This document shows, piece after piece, positions 32,619 to 40,356 of a DNA stretch of 40,356 nt (positions are counted from its first letter, which is position 1; each line of letters opens with the position of its first letter). The position numbers were made by a program, and so were the translations under genes. Under the pieces are notes generated by a model, which saw only the letters and a list, made by a program, of their open reading frames with translations, was not told where the DNA came from and did not search any database. The DNA is from Alphaproteobacteria bacterium MarineAlpha9_Bin3 (GTDB lineage Bacteria > Pseudomonadota > Alphaproteobacteria > TMED109). Location of the stretch: the NCBI GenBank assembly GCA_002937655.1, contig PTKH01000013.1, positions 1-40,356 of the forward strand. Reading direction: 5' to 3'.

Positions 32619-34268
32619 ATGATAACTTTTGAAAGAGAACCTGATAGCTATAAACATTGGAAAGTAGAGATTAAAAATAATAAGGCTACTTTATTTTTGG
32701 ATGTTTCTGAGAAGGATGGAATAAAACCAGGTTATGATTTAAAACTTAATTCTTATGATTTAGGTGTAGATATTGAGTTAAATGATATAGTGCAAAGAAT
32801 AAGATTCGAACACCCAGAAGTTAAGGTAGTTGTGATAACTTCAAGTCAAGAAAAAAACTTTTCGGCTGGAGCCAATATATACATGTTAGGTCAATCTGAA
32901 CATACTTGGAAAGTTAACTTTTGTAAGTTTACCAATGAGACCCGAAATGGTTTTGAAGATTCTAGTGAATCTGGGTCTATAAAATTTATAGCTGCAGTGA
33001 ATGGTATTTGTGCTGGAGGAGGTTATGAAGTAGCTCTGGCATGTGATGAAATTTTACTTATAGATGATAGGTCAAGTACAGTGAGTTTGCCTGAAGTTCC
33101 TCTCTTAGGAGTTCTTCCTGGAACTGGTGGAGTAACCAGATTAATTGATAAAAGAAAAGTAAGAAAAGACCTTGCTGATATTTTTTGTACAAATGCTGAC
33201 GGTGTAAGAGGTAAAAAAGCTGTTGATTGGAAATTAGTTGATTTTATAGCTCCTCCTTCAAAGTTTAATGACCTTATAGAAGACAGAGTGTCTGAAATGA
33301 CTAAAAAGGTAAAATTACGCGATGGTAAAGAGGGGATTAAACTTAACAAACTTAATAGAAGTATTACTAATGAAGGTATAAATTATGATTTCTTAAAAGC
33401 TAAGATCAATAGAGAAGATAGGATAGCTAATATTCATATAATGGGACCTAATTCAAATGATGTATTAAATCTTGATGAAATATTAAAAAAAGGAAGCGAT
33501 TGGTGGCCGCTAAAATTTGCGAGAGAATTAGAGGATCTTATTCTATTATTAAGAACCAATGAATTAGAGGTAGGAGTTTTAACGATAACCTCAGAGGGAA
33601 GTGCTGATGATATTTTAGGTGTTACTTCTCTATTAGAAGATAATAAAGATGTGTGGTTTATGAACGAAATAATAGGCTTGCTAAGAAGAACTTTATCTCG
33701 ATTAGACTTATCTTCTAGATCTATATTTACAATAATTGATAATGATAGTTGTTTTTCAGGTCTTTTGGCAGAGTTGTTATTTGTTGCAGATAGAACTTAT
33801 ATGCTAAATAATTCCATGTCACCTGACGGCCTTAAAGGTCCTTTTATAACATTAAGTAATATCAATTTTTCTTCTTTAGAGATGGTAAATGGTTTATCTA
33901 GACTTGCTACTAGATTTAATAATGATGAATCAAAATTAAGTACATTACGTAATATTGTTGGTGAATCTTTAAATGCTGAAAGAGCATTTGAAGAAGAATT
34001 AATTACGGTCATTCCGGATGATTTAGATTGGAATGATGAAATTAGGCTTAGCGTTGAGGAAAGAACAAGTTTTTCACCTGATGCTTTGACAGGTTTAGAG
34101 GCTAATTTAAGATTTCCTGGTAAAGAAACATGTGAAACTAAAATATTTGGAAGATTAACTGCATGGCAAAATTGGATTTTCAATAGACCTAACGCTGTGA
34201 GTGAAGAGGGGGCCTTAAAATTATTTGGTACTGGCTCCAGAGCTAAATTTGATAATAAAAGGGTATAA
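32619..34268 (+). CDS. boxC: Benzoyl-CoA-dihydrodiol lyase (2,3-epoxybenzoyl-CoA hydrolase) BoxC
   Basis: BoxC cleaves the ring of 2,3-epoxybenzoyl-CoA with two waters, giving 3,4-dehydroadipyl-CoA semialdehyde and formate. The 549-aa protein is a crotonase-superfamily enzyme of the long BoxC type. Oxyanion loops are FSAGANIYML (81-90) and NGICAGGGYEVALACDE (128-144), followed by SLPEVPLLGVLPGTGGVTRL; Glu137 and Glu159 are candidate acids. I use the ATG at 32619, behind GGAGG. An in-frame TTG at 32598 lies inside the operator and is unlikely. boxB follows after 2 bases. Confidence 0.95.
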   Translation: MITFEREPDSYKHWKVEIKNNKATLFLDVSEKDGIKPGYDLKLNSYDLGVDIELNDIVQRIRFEHPEVKVVVITSSQEKNFSAGANIYMLGQSEHTWKVNFCKFTNETRNGFEDSSESGSIKFIAAVNGICAGGGYEVALACDEILLIDDRSSTVSLPEVPLLGVLPGTGGVTRLIDKRKVRKDLADIFCTNADGVRGKKAVDWKLVDFIAPPSKFNDLIEDRVSEMTKKVKLRDGKEGIKLNKLNRSITNEGINYDFLKAKINREDRIANIHIMGPNSNDVLNLDEILKKGSDWWPLKFARELEDLILLLRTNELEVGVLTITSEGSADDILGVTSLLEDNKDVWFMNEIIGLLRRTLSRLDLSSRSIFTIIDNDSCFSGLLAELLFVADRTYMLNNSMSPDGLKGPFITLSNINFSSLEMVNGLSRLATRFNNDESKLSTLRNIVGESLNAERAFEEELITVIPDDLDWNDEIRLSVEERTSFSPDALTGLEANLRFPGKETCETKIFGRLTAWQNWIFNRPNAVSEEGALKLFGTGSRAKFDNKRV

Positions 34269-34270
34269 AA

Positions 34271-35701
34271 ATGACAAATTTAAACTATCAAGAAAAAATT
34301 CCTAACAATGTTGATCTCAGTACTGATTTATCTTTACAAAGAGCATTGGAACATTGGCAACCAAAATTTAAAAATTGGTGGACTGAAATGGGTCCTGAAG
34401 GTTTTCAAGCCTCCGATGTTTATTTGAGGACTGCTACATCTGTAGACGCAGATGGTTGGGCAACGTATGGTAAGGTGAAGATGCCTGAATACAGATGGGG
34501 CATATTTTTAAATGATAAAGTAGAAGATAGAAAAATTCATTTTGGTGATAATATTGGTGCACCTGTTTGGCAGCAGGTTCCAGGTGATTATCGATCAATT
34601 CTAAGAAGACTCATAGTAACACAGGGAGACACTGAGCCTGCTTCTGTAGAACAACAGCGAGAGTTAGGTAAAACATGTCCATCATTATTTGATTTAAGAA
34701 ACCTCTTTCAGGTTAATGTTGAGGAAGGTAGACACCTATGGGCTATGGTTTATTTATTGCATGCATATTTTGGAAGAGATGGAAGGGAAGAAGCAGAAGC
34801 TTTATTAGAGAGAAACTCTGGAGACATTGATAATCCCAGGATACTTGGTACATTTAATGAGCCAATTACGGATTGGGTAAGTTTTTTTATGTTTACCTAT
34901 TTTACGGATAGAGATGGTAAATATCAGCTCAAATCTCTAGCAGAAAGTAGTTTTGACCCGCTTGCAAGAACATGTCAATTTATGCTTACTGAAGAGGCTC
35001 ATCATATGCAAGTTGGTGAAACTGGAATTACTAGAATGATACAGAGAACACTTGATGTTATGAATAAATTAAAAACAGATTCTATTGAAGCTGTTAGAAA
35101 TGCAGGCGCTATAGATTTACAAACTATTCAAAGATATATAAATTTTTGGTTTTCTTCATCTTTAGATTTATTTGGATCAGAGATTTCATCTAATTCAGCA
35201 ACAGCTTTCGCTAATGGTTTAAAAGGAAGGCCAGATGAAATGAGATATGAAGATCATTCCGAAAAGAACTCAACATTTACTTTTGAAGGTCTATCAATAA
35301 AAAATACTATTGAAACACAAACTATACCTATGAGGAATGCTATGAATGAGATAACCAGAAGGGCATACGTTACTGACTGTGAAGTTGGGTTAAAAAGATG
35401 GAATAGGATTATAAAAAAAGCAGGCCATGATATTCAATTAAAATTACCTTCAACTAGATTTAGAAGAAATATAGGTATATGGGCAGGTGTTGATGTTAAT
35501 CCTGAAGGTAAAATTTTAGAAAAAAGTGATTTTGATGCTCAAGTTGCTTCTTGGTTACCTTCTGATCAAGATAAAGAATTTATTAAAAGCTTAATGGTAC
35601 AAGTTGTAGAAGTTAATAAAACTGCCGGTTGGATTGCAGCTCCTAGCAGAGGCATAAATAATATGGACATAGGCTTTGATTACGTAAATTTAAAATCTTA
35701 A
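34271..35701 (+). CDS. boxB: Benzoyl-CoA 2,3-epoxidase subunit B (BoxB)
   Basis: BoxB is the diiron oxygenase that epoxidises benzoyl-CoA with O2. The 476-aa protein keeps the pattern Glu122 (GDTEPAS), Glu152-x-x-His155 (EEGRHLWAM), Asp213 (YFTDRDG) and Glu242-x-x-His245 (EEAHHMQVGE). Each is shifted by +2 from the Azoarcus evansii ligands as I remember them. The 5' end PNNVDLSTDLSLQRALEHWQ is typical. It ends 1 base before the convergent livF stop. Its reductase partner BoxA is not in the window. Confidence 0.96.
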   Translation: MTNLNYQEKIPNNVDLSTDLSLQRALEHWQPKFKNWWTEMGPEGFQASDVYLRTATSVDADGWATYGKVKMPEYRWGIFLNDKVEDRKIHFGDNIGAPVWQQVPGDYRSILRRLIVTQGDTEPASVEQQRELGKTCPSLFDLRNLFQVNVEEGRHLWAMVYLLHAYFGRDGREEAEALLERNSGDIDNPRILGTFNEPITDWVSFFMFTYFTDRDGKYQLKSLAESSFDPLARTCQFMLTEEAHHMQVGETGITRMIQRTLDVMNKLKTDSIEAVRNAGAIDLQTIQRYINFWFSSSLDLFGSEISSNSATAFANGLKGRPDEMRYEDHSEKNSTFTFEGLSIKNTIETQTIPMRNAMNEITRRAYVTDCEVGLKRWNRIIKKAGHDIQLKLPSTRFRRNIGIWAGVDVNPEGKILEKSDFDAQVASWLPSDQDKEFIKSLMVQVVEVNKTAGWIAAPSRGINNMDIGFDYVNLKS

Positions 35702-36397
35702 TTATATGCCTATCCATTCTTTGTGATAGGTTATATTTTTTTTAAATTCATTTTTTGTTCCGTTCCATTTTGTTTCACCTTTACCAATAATAGAGATTTC
35801 ATTAGCTATCTCTAGAGCCATATTTACGTTTTGCTCTACTATTAAAAGTGAAATATTTTCACTAAGTATTCTTTTTAATATTTCCACAAGTTCTAAAACA
35901 ATATTTGGTGCAAGGCCCTGAGTAGGCTCATCTAAAAGTATAAGCTTTGGATTAGTTAGAAGTGCTTTACTTATAGCAAGCATTTGTTGTTCTCCTCCTG
36001 ATAGACTTATCGAATTATTTTGAAGTTTAGATTTTAATTGTGGAAATGACTCTAATACTCTTTCAATATTCCATTTATTATTATTATTATTAATTATATT
36101 TAGACTTTCAATTACAGTTAGTGAAGAAAACATACCTCTATTTTCAGGCACCATAGTAAGACCTTTTTCAGCAATTTGATACGTAGATAAACCTTTTAAT
36201 TTTGTATCTTTAAAAATAATTTCTCCAGAAGATGGTTTTGTTAAATTTACAATAGAACGTAAGGTAGTGGATTTTCCAGCTCCATTTCTACCCAATAAAG
36301 CTAAACAACCAGGTTTATCTAAATTTAAATTAACACCCTGTAAAATATGACTTTTTCCATAGTAAGTATTTAAATTTTTAATATTAAGTATAGACAT
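35702..36397 (-). CDS. Branched-chain-type ABC importer ATPase, LivF-like
   Basis: A 231-aa ABC ATPase of the LivF group. It has Walker A LGRNGAGKST, the Q-loop region VPENRGMFSSLTV, signature LSGGEQQML, Walker B LILLDEPTQGLAP and the H-loop replaced by LIVEQN as in the LivF/LivG group. It is the last gene of the five-gene HAAT operon, 7 bases after the LivG-like ATPase. The gene converges on boxB with no intergenic base. HAAT importers next to aromatic-acid genes often carry benzoate-type ligands, so aromatic uptake is a reasonable inference. Confidence 0.92.
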   Translation of the reverse strand: MSILNIKNLNTYYGKSHILQGVNLNLDKPGCLALLGRNGAGKSTTLRSIVNLTKPSSGEIIFKDTKLKGLSTYQIAEKGLTMVPENRGMFSSLTVIESLNIINNNNNKWNIERVLESFPQLKSKLQNNSISLSGGEQQMLAISKALLTNPKLILLDEPTQGLAPNIVLELVEILKRILSENISLLIVEQNVNMALEIANEISIIGKGETKWNGTKNEFKKNITYHKEWIGI

Positions 36398-36404
36398 ATA
36401 TATA

Positions 36405-37139
36405 TTAAATCCCTAAGTAAACTTTTTGAACTAATTCAGAATTTTTTACTGCATTAGGACTACCTTCAAATATTAACTTACCTCTATCTAAAACATAAAT
36501 TTTATCAGCTAAGTTATATATTACCTCCATGTCATGCTCTACTATTATAATTGAATATTCTTTAGAAAGTTTTTTGATTAAATTAATTATATCTTTAGTT
36601 TCTGCTGGACTCATACCTGCTGTAGGTTCATCCAATAAGAGTAATCTAGGATTGCAAGCAATAGCTATTCCAAGTTCTAACTGTCTTTGCAGACCATAAG
36701 ATAAAAATTCAGATTTAATATCTAAATAGTTTTGAAGGCCTATATCTTTTGCTATCTTGATAGCATCTTCAGAAATAAAATTGTTCTTATATAATGGTTT
36801 GATAAAATTAAATGAAACCTTATATTTATGGCTGCATGCAATCATTAGACTTTCTTTAACTGTCATTTCTAAAAACAAAGAATTCTTTTGAAAGCTTTGA
36901 GATATACCTAATCTTGCTCTTTCTTCAACATTTAGTGCATTTACACTCTTACTATTAAATTCTACATAACCATTATCTTGTTTTATTATTCCAGAAATTA
37001 CTTTAAATAAAGTACTTTTCCCTGCACCGTTTGGTCCAATAATTGCCAAGCATTCTTTCTTTTCAGATGTGATATTTATATCTTCTAATACAATAGTAGA
37101 TCCAAATGATTTATTTATATTACTTAATTTTAATATCAT
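36405..37139 (-). CDS. Branched-chain-type ABC importer ATPase, LivG-like
   Basis: A 244-aa ABC ATPase. It has Walker A IGPNGAGKSTLF, the LivG-typical GISQSFQKNSLFLEMTV Q-loop region, signature LSYGLQRQLELGIA, Walker B LLLLDEPTAGMSP and the H-loop IIVEHDMEVI. It differs from its LivF partner in the usual places; the two ATPases form a heterodimer under the LivH/LivM-type permeases. It lies 1 base after the LivM-like gene. Confidence 0.92.
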   Translation of the reverse strand: MILKLSNINKSFGSTIVLEDINITSEKKECLAIIGPNGAGKSTLFKVISGIIKQDNGYVEFNSKSVNALNVEERARLGISQSFQKNSLFLEMTVKESLMIACSHKYKVSFNFIKPLYKNNFISEDAIKIAKDIGLQNYLDIKSEFLSYGLQRQLELGIAIACNPRLLLLDEPTAGMSPAETKDIINLIKKLSKEYSIIIVEHDMEVIYNLADKIYVLDRGKLIFEGSPNAVKNSELVQKVYLGI

Positions 37140-37140
37140 T

Positions 37141-38097
37141 TTAAGAACTACATTTCTTTTTTATACGTTCTATTAATCCCCATAGTCCATCTTGCATAAA
37201 TAATACTACTAATATAAATCCAAAACCAATCACTAACATCCACCAATTAATAATATTTGATAATTCATGTTGAATTATATGAACTACTGAAGCACCTAAT
37301 ATAGCTCCAGAAATTGATCCTATTCCTCCAACTATAATCATAATTAATCCTTCACCAGATACTGTCCAATGAGTAAGTTCAGGAGAAATAAATCCATTTA
37401 ATTGAACATATAATGATCCAGCCAAAGATGCTATACCTGCAGAAATACTAAATGCTATAGCTTTATATGTCTTTTTATATGCTCCTATTGCGGATGCTCT
37501 ATCACTGTTCTGCCTAATAGCATCTAAATTTCTACCAAGAGGAGCATCAGTGACCTTAGAAATTAAAAGATAAACTATAACTAGCCAGAATATGGTGTAA
37601 AATGAAAAAATTAATGGTTGATTTAGATCTATGTAAAAAGAAGATAGATCTGGTCTAAGTATACCAGTTATTCCATCAGATCCTCCTAATAATTCTGAAG
37701 TAAATACCCAGGCATGAAACATTTCTCCTAAAGCTAATGTTACCATTATAAAAAATATTCCATCTAATAATACGATAAAATAACCTATTATTAGAGCTAT
37801 AAATAGACCAATAATAATAGAGAAAAACATGGAATAGAAGGGAGGTATTCCGTAATTAGTGGAAAGTACAGCAGTTGCGTAGGCCCCAATACCTAAGAAC
37901 ATTGCATGACCTAGAGAAACCATTCCTCCTCTTGAGGCAATAAAATCTAAACTAATAGCAAAAATAGATAAAATTGTTATTTCTGCTATAAAAAATCTAG
38001 TAAAATAACCACCAAATATATTAAATATAATTGATAAAAGAACTAGAATTACCATTACTTGAAGTCTTAATTTAGGATTATAATTAACTGCTCTCAT
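37141..38097 (-). CDS. Branched-chain-type ABC importer permease, LivM-like
   Basis: A 318-aa inner-membrane permease with eight to ten helices. The LivM signature SRGGMVSLGHAMFLGIGAYATA lies split around residues 54-75, and GGIGSISGAILGASVV near residue 255 is the coupling region. It starts at the last base of the LivH-like stop (1-base overlap). It forms a heterodimer with the LivH-like protein. Confidence 0.92.
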   Translation of the reverse strand: MRAVNYNPKLRLQVMVILVLLSIIFNIFGGYFTRFFIAEITILSIFAISLDFIASRGGMVSLGHAMFLGIGAYATAVLSTNYGIPPFYSMFFSIIIGLFIALIIGYFIVLLDGIFFIMVTLALGEMFHAWVFTSELLGGSDGITGILRPDLSSFYIDLNQPLIFSFYTIFWLVIVYLLISKVTDAPLGRNLDAIRQNSDRASAIGAYKKTYKAIAFSISAGIASLAGSLYVQLNGFISPELTHWTVSGEGLIMIIVGGIGSISGAILGASVVHIIQHELSNIINWWMLVIGFGFILVVLFMQDGLWGLIERIKKKCSS

Positions 38098-38945
38098 TAT
38101 CTCTTAAACAATCCATCAGGTCTAAATAATAGAGTTAATGCCATTACAGCATATATTATTATTTGTGCTAATTGCGGAATATATACTTTACCAAAACTAT
38201 CAACGAAACCAATTAATAAGGCTCCTACTATAGCTCCTTTTAAGCTTCCAGGTCCACCCACTACAACCACAATTAAAGTAAGAACTAAGACTTCCATATC
38301 CATTCCTGGCTCTACTCCCAATATTGGAGCTACTGTTATACCCGCGAGTCCAGCTAAACCACACCCAAGTGAGAATGTGTAAAATAAAATTTTATCTGTG
38401 TTAATTTTAAGTAGTCTGGCTGCTTCAGGATCATCTACAGATGCTCTTACTTTTGCACCTATAACAGTTTTTTCTAAAATAAAATATAAACAAAATAAGA
38501 CAAATATACCAACAAAAATTACAAACAATCTATATGAGGGGTAGGGGTCATTAATTAAAATAATCGACTTTGATAGTAATTCAGGAGCAGATATAGAATG
38601 ACTCATTGTACCCCAAATTAGTCTTACTGAGTCTAAACCAATGTAAATTAATCCAAATGTAAGTAATACTTGTTTCATAGGGTCAGCATTTTGAATATGC
38701 TTAAATAAAATATTATATAAAAATGCACCAATTAGCGCAGTAATTAATGGAGAAAAAATAAGAGCTAACCAAAAAGAATCAAAATAACTCCATATGGATA
38801 AACCAATATATGCTCCAATCATATAAAGGCTGCCGTGAGCTAAATTAACAATTTTCATTAATCCAAATATTATGGTTAGACCAACGGCTAATAAAAATAA
38901 CGTCATGCTAAATTGTAGTGCGTTAAGAAATTGAATTAATAACAT
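38097..38945 (-). CDS. Branched-chain-type ABC importer permease, LivH-like
   Basis: A 282-aa inner-membrane permease. IFGLMKIVNLAHGSLYMIGAY near residues 26-46 and GGPGSLKGAIVGALLIGFVDSF near residues 230-251 are the LivH signatures, and VRASVDDPEAARLLKI is the cytoplasmic coupling segment. It is second in the operon, 10 bases after the binding-protein gene. Confidence 0.93.
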   Translation of the reverse strand: MLLIQFLNALQFSMTLFLLAVGLTIIFGLMKIVNLAHGSLYMIGAYIGLSIWSYFDSFWLALIFSPLITALIGAFLYNILFKHIQNADPMKQVLLTFGLIYIGLDSVRLIWGTMSHSISAPELLSKSIILINDPYPSYRLFVIFVGIFVLFCLYFILEKTVIGAKVRASVDDPEAARLLKINTDKILFYTFSLGCGLAGLAGITVAPILGVEPGMDMEVLVLTLIVVVVGGPGSLKGAIVGALLIGFVDSFGKVYIPQLAQIIIYAVMALTLLFRPDGLFKR

Positions 38946-38955
38946 AAGTTATAGC

Positions 38956-40143
38956 CTAAATATTACATTTTTTACCAGGAGCCTTAACAGCTTTTATTGT
39001 GTCTAAAACTTTTAATTCGGGACCTTTCTCTCCAGCTATTACTTCAAATATATATATATTCTGTATTACATTATTTGTTTTTTTATCAATAGTTAGAGGT
39101 CCTCTTGGTCCATTTATTGAAACTGTTCTAATTGCTTCAGCAAGATTATCTTTATTTGTTACATCCCCAGATAAGGATTTTATAGCTTCAATTATAACTT
39201 TACCAGAATCATAGCCCTGTACCGCAAATTCAGAAGGAATTCTTCCGAATTTACTTTTATATGAGTTTATAAATATCTTATTTGCTTCAGTATCAATTGA
39301 TGGAACATAATTTAAACTTCCAATAAAGCCAATTGCAGCATCTTTTTGCGCAGGAAGAAATAATGGAGATGTAGTCCATCCTGCCCCAGTGAGCTTCATT
39401 ACTTTGGATAAACCAAACGAATGCGCTTGTTTTATGAAATTTATAGCTTCTCCACCTGCATAAAATACATAAACCGCATCTGCTCCACTTTCTTTAACTC
39501 TAGCTAAATAAGGTCCAAAATCTTTTGTTTTTCGAAATGGAGTGTATTCTTCACCTAATATTGCACCACCAGCTTCTGTAAATTTCTCTTTAAATGCATT
39601 CATCATTTCTTTTCCAGCAGCATAATTGGGAGCCAATAAAAAAGCAGTTTTAATACCTTGATTAGCTAGCCATGATCCCATAGGAGCATTAATTTGGTAG
39701 TTAGAGAATGAAATTCTAGTTATAAATTTAGAGCATTTTTCATCAGTTAATACATTTGCTCCAGCATTAGGTATTATTAATGGAGTTTTTGTTTGGACAA
39801 CAATATCACGTAAAGCTAGTGCAACCGATGAAGAAACTGGTCCTACTAAAATATCTACTTTATCTGACGAAATTAATTTTCTACTTTTTTGTAAGGCTAT
39901 ATTTGGTTTTACTTCTGTATCACCCTTAATAATTTCAATAGTATTACCATTTATTTTATTACCTATCTCATCGAATGCTAAAGACATTGCATTTGTAATT
40001 TCTTCTCCCAATACGGTGTAAACCCCTGAGTATGGAAGCAAGGTTCCAATTTTTATAATATCTTTAGAATAAGATATTGAAGATGAATATACTGAAAAAA
40101 GTATAATAAATATGAATCTAAAAAAGATATTTTGTGTATTCAT
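38956..40143 (-). CDS. Periplasmic binding protein of a branched-chain-type ABC importer
   Basis: A type I periplasmic binding protein (LivJ/LivK, ANF-like fold), 395 aa with a signal peptide (about 1-26, ending SSSISYS). The mature start DIIKIGTLLPYSGVYTVLGEE is typical of HAAT binding proteins, as are VDILVGPVSSSVALALRDIV and GFIGSLNYVP. The ligand cannot be read from sequence. Position next to the box cluster suggests an aromatic acid such as benzoate; an amino acid is equally compatible with the family. I chose the ATG at 40143, which gives a clean signal peptide behind a GGGGAC-type ribosome site; the frame to 40188 adds an unlikely leader. Confidence 0.92.
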   Translation of the reverse strand: MNTQNIFFRFIFIILFSVYSSSISYSKDIIKIGTLLPYSGVYTVLGEEITNAMSLAFDEIGNKINGNTIEIIKGDTEVKPNIALQKSRKLISSDKVDILVGPVSSSVALALRDIVVQTKTPLIIPNAGANVLTDEKCSKFITRISFSNYQINAPMGSWLANQGIKTAFLLAPNYAAGKEMMNAFKEKFTEAGGAILGEEYTPFRKTKDFGPYLARVKESGADAVYVFYAGGEAINFIKQAHSFGLSKVMKLTGAGWTTSPLFLPAQKDAAIGFIGSLNYVPSIDTEANKIFINSYKSKFGRIPSEFAVQGYDSGKVIIEAIKSLSGDVTNKDNLAEAIRTVSINGPRGPLTIDKKTNNVIQNIYIFEVIAGEKGPELKVLDTIKAVKAPGKKCNI

Positions 40144-40174
40144 TTTTTGTCCCCATAAACATAAGTTAATACTT

Positions 40175-40195
40175 TTAAAGTAATACATACTTTAA
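40175..40195. promoter_or_regulatory. Palindromic operator candidate 1 before the ABC importer
   Basis: TTAAAGTA (40175-40182), a 5-base spacer and TACTTTAA (40188-40195) are perfect inverted arms 32 bases upstream of the binding-protein start. An adjacent ACTTT (40171-40175) adds a third half-site. A second copy of the core lies 62 bases away. The site would sit over or near the leftward importer promoter. Confidence 0.5.
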
Positions 40196-40237
40196 TTGAC
40201 AATGTGAATTAATGTTTTTACTTTTTTAATTTATTAA

Positions 40238-40256
40238 TAAAGTATTGACTACTTTA
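40238..40256. promoter_or_regulatory. Palindromic operator candidate 2 and tRNA-Glu -35 region
   Basis: TAAAGTA (40238-40244), a 5-base spacer TTGAC and TACTTTA (40250-40256) repeat the same palindrome with the same spacing. The spacer and the first base of the right arm form the TTGACT -35 of the tRNA-Glu promoter, so a factor binding here could affect both the importer operon and the tRNA. The two centres are 62 bases apart, about six helical turns. Confidence 0.5.
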
Positions 40257-40273
40257 ATTACTACTTATATATC
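40245..40273 (+). promoter_or_regulatory. Predicted tRNA-Glu promoter
   Basis: TTGACT (40245-40250), a 17-base spacer and TATATC (40268-40273) end 9 bases before the tRNA 5' end, the spacing expected for a short-leader stable RNA promoter. Confidence 0.6.
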
Positions 40274-40282
40274 AATTATTGT

Positions 40283-40356
40283 GTCCCCTTCGTCTATCGG
40301 TTAGGACACCAGGTTTTCATCCTGGAAAGAGGAGTTCGATTCTCCTAGGGGATACC
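40283..40356 (+). tRNA. tRNA-Glu(UUC), last base outside the window
   Basis: All four arms fold. The acceptor is GTCCCCT paired with AGGGGAT, with a G1:U72 closing pair. The anticodon stem CCAGG/CCTGG closes loop TTTTCAT with anticodon UUC. The T-arm is AGGAG-TTCGATT-CTCCT. Discriminator A is followed by CC, so an encoded CCA is cut one base short by the window end. The A73/U72 end differs from the G73/C72 of E. coli tRNA-Glu. Confidence 0.95.

Noticed and set aside
33023-34183. Two antisense ORFs of 108 and 128 aa inside boxC
   Set aside because: They lie opposite a strongly conserved gene, show no recognisable domain and have no promoter or ribosome site; they are frame shadows.
40144-40188. 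Longer N terminus for the ABC binding protein
   Set aside because: The added residues disrupt the signal peptide pattern, and the region contains operator-like and promoter sequence.
1-40356. Mobile elements, prophage or CRISPR arrays
   Set aside because: No transposase, integrase, phage structural gene, regularly spaced repeat or tRNA-flanked direct repeat was seen; the tRNAs at both ends are intact apart from window truncation.

Overview
The window is a compact, AT-rich bacterial chromosome segment. Coding is dense: neighbouring genes abut or overlap by a few bases and no gap exceeds about 300 bp. The order DUF502 / recG / sdhE / mfd, an alphaproteobacterial-type LexA box, and the families present point to a free-living, probably marine, streamlined alphaproteobacterium. 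I cannot name the lineage from sequence alone. There are no insertion sequences, phage genes or CRISPR arrays. Two tRNAs bound the window: a 5'-truncated tRNA-Leu(GAG) and a tRNA-Glu(UUC) lacking only its last base.

Left part (1-10.5 kb): an unrecognised 61-aa ORF behind a good promoter that carries a candidate SOS (LexA) box; a methyltransferase and a NIPSNAP protein; two exported repeat proteins; an alpha/beta hydrolase that keeps all the active-site residues of fluoroacetate dehalogenase; then DUF502, recG, sdhE, mfd and a DsbA/FrnE-like oxidoreductase. Mfd is full length only if it starts at a non-canonical ATT overlapping the end of sdhE.

Middle part (10.5-25.2 kb): an SDR; an OmpR-type two-component system; a paired (PimC/PimD-like) acyl-CoA dehydrogenase operon; a thioredoxin-like protein with a ferredoxin fused to a degenerate reductase module; a four-gene Gld-type ABC export operon; apt; an L,D-transpeptidase facing a small Lpp-like lipoprotein that ends in lysine; and a second SDR.

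Right part (25.2-40.4 kb): a catabolic region. A tartrate/D-malate dehydrogenase is followed by a nitrilase-fold protein lacking the catalytic cysteine, which is paired with a TrpB2-type enzyme. Next is an aerobic benzoyl-CoA (box) cluster: a leftward operon of flavodoxin, benzoate-CoA ligase and alpha/beta hydrolase, and rightward boxR, boxC and boxB. TGCA-N6-TGCA operators overlap the -10 elements of both promoter regions. BoxA, the usual reductase, is absent from the window, and a free-standing flavodoxin sits first in the ligase operon. A five-gene branched-chain-type ABC importer converges on boxB and is a plausible aromatic-acid uptake system. Its upstream region has two copies of a TAAAGTA-N5-TACTTTA palindrome.

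The strongest leads are the flavodoxin-equipped box cluster with its operators, the SOS-box small ORF, the cysteine-less nitrilase/TrpB2 pair, the fluoroacetate dehalogenase, and the Lpp-like/L,D-transpeptidase pair.
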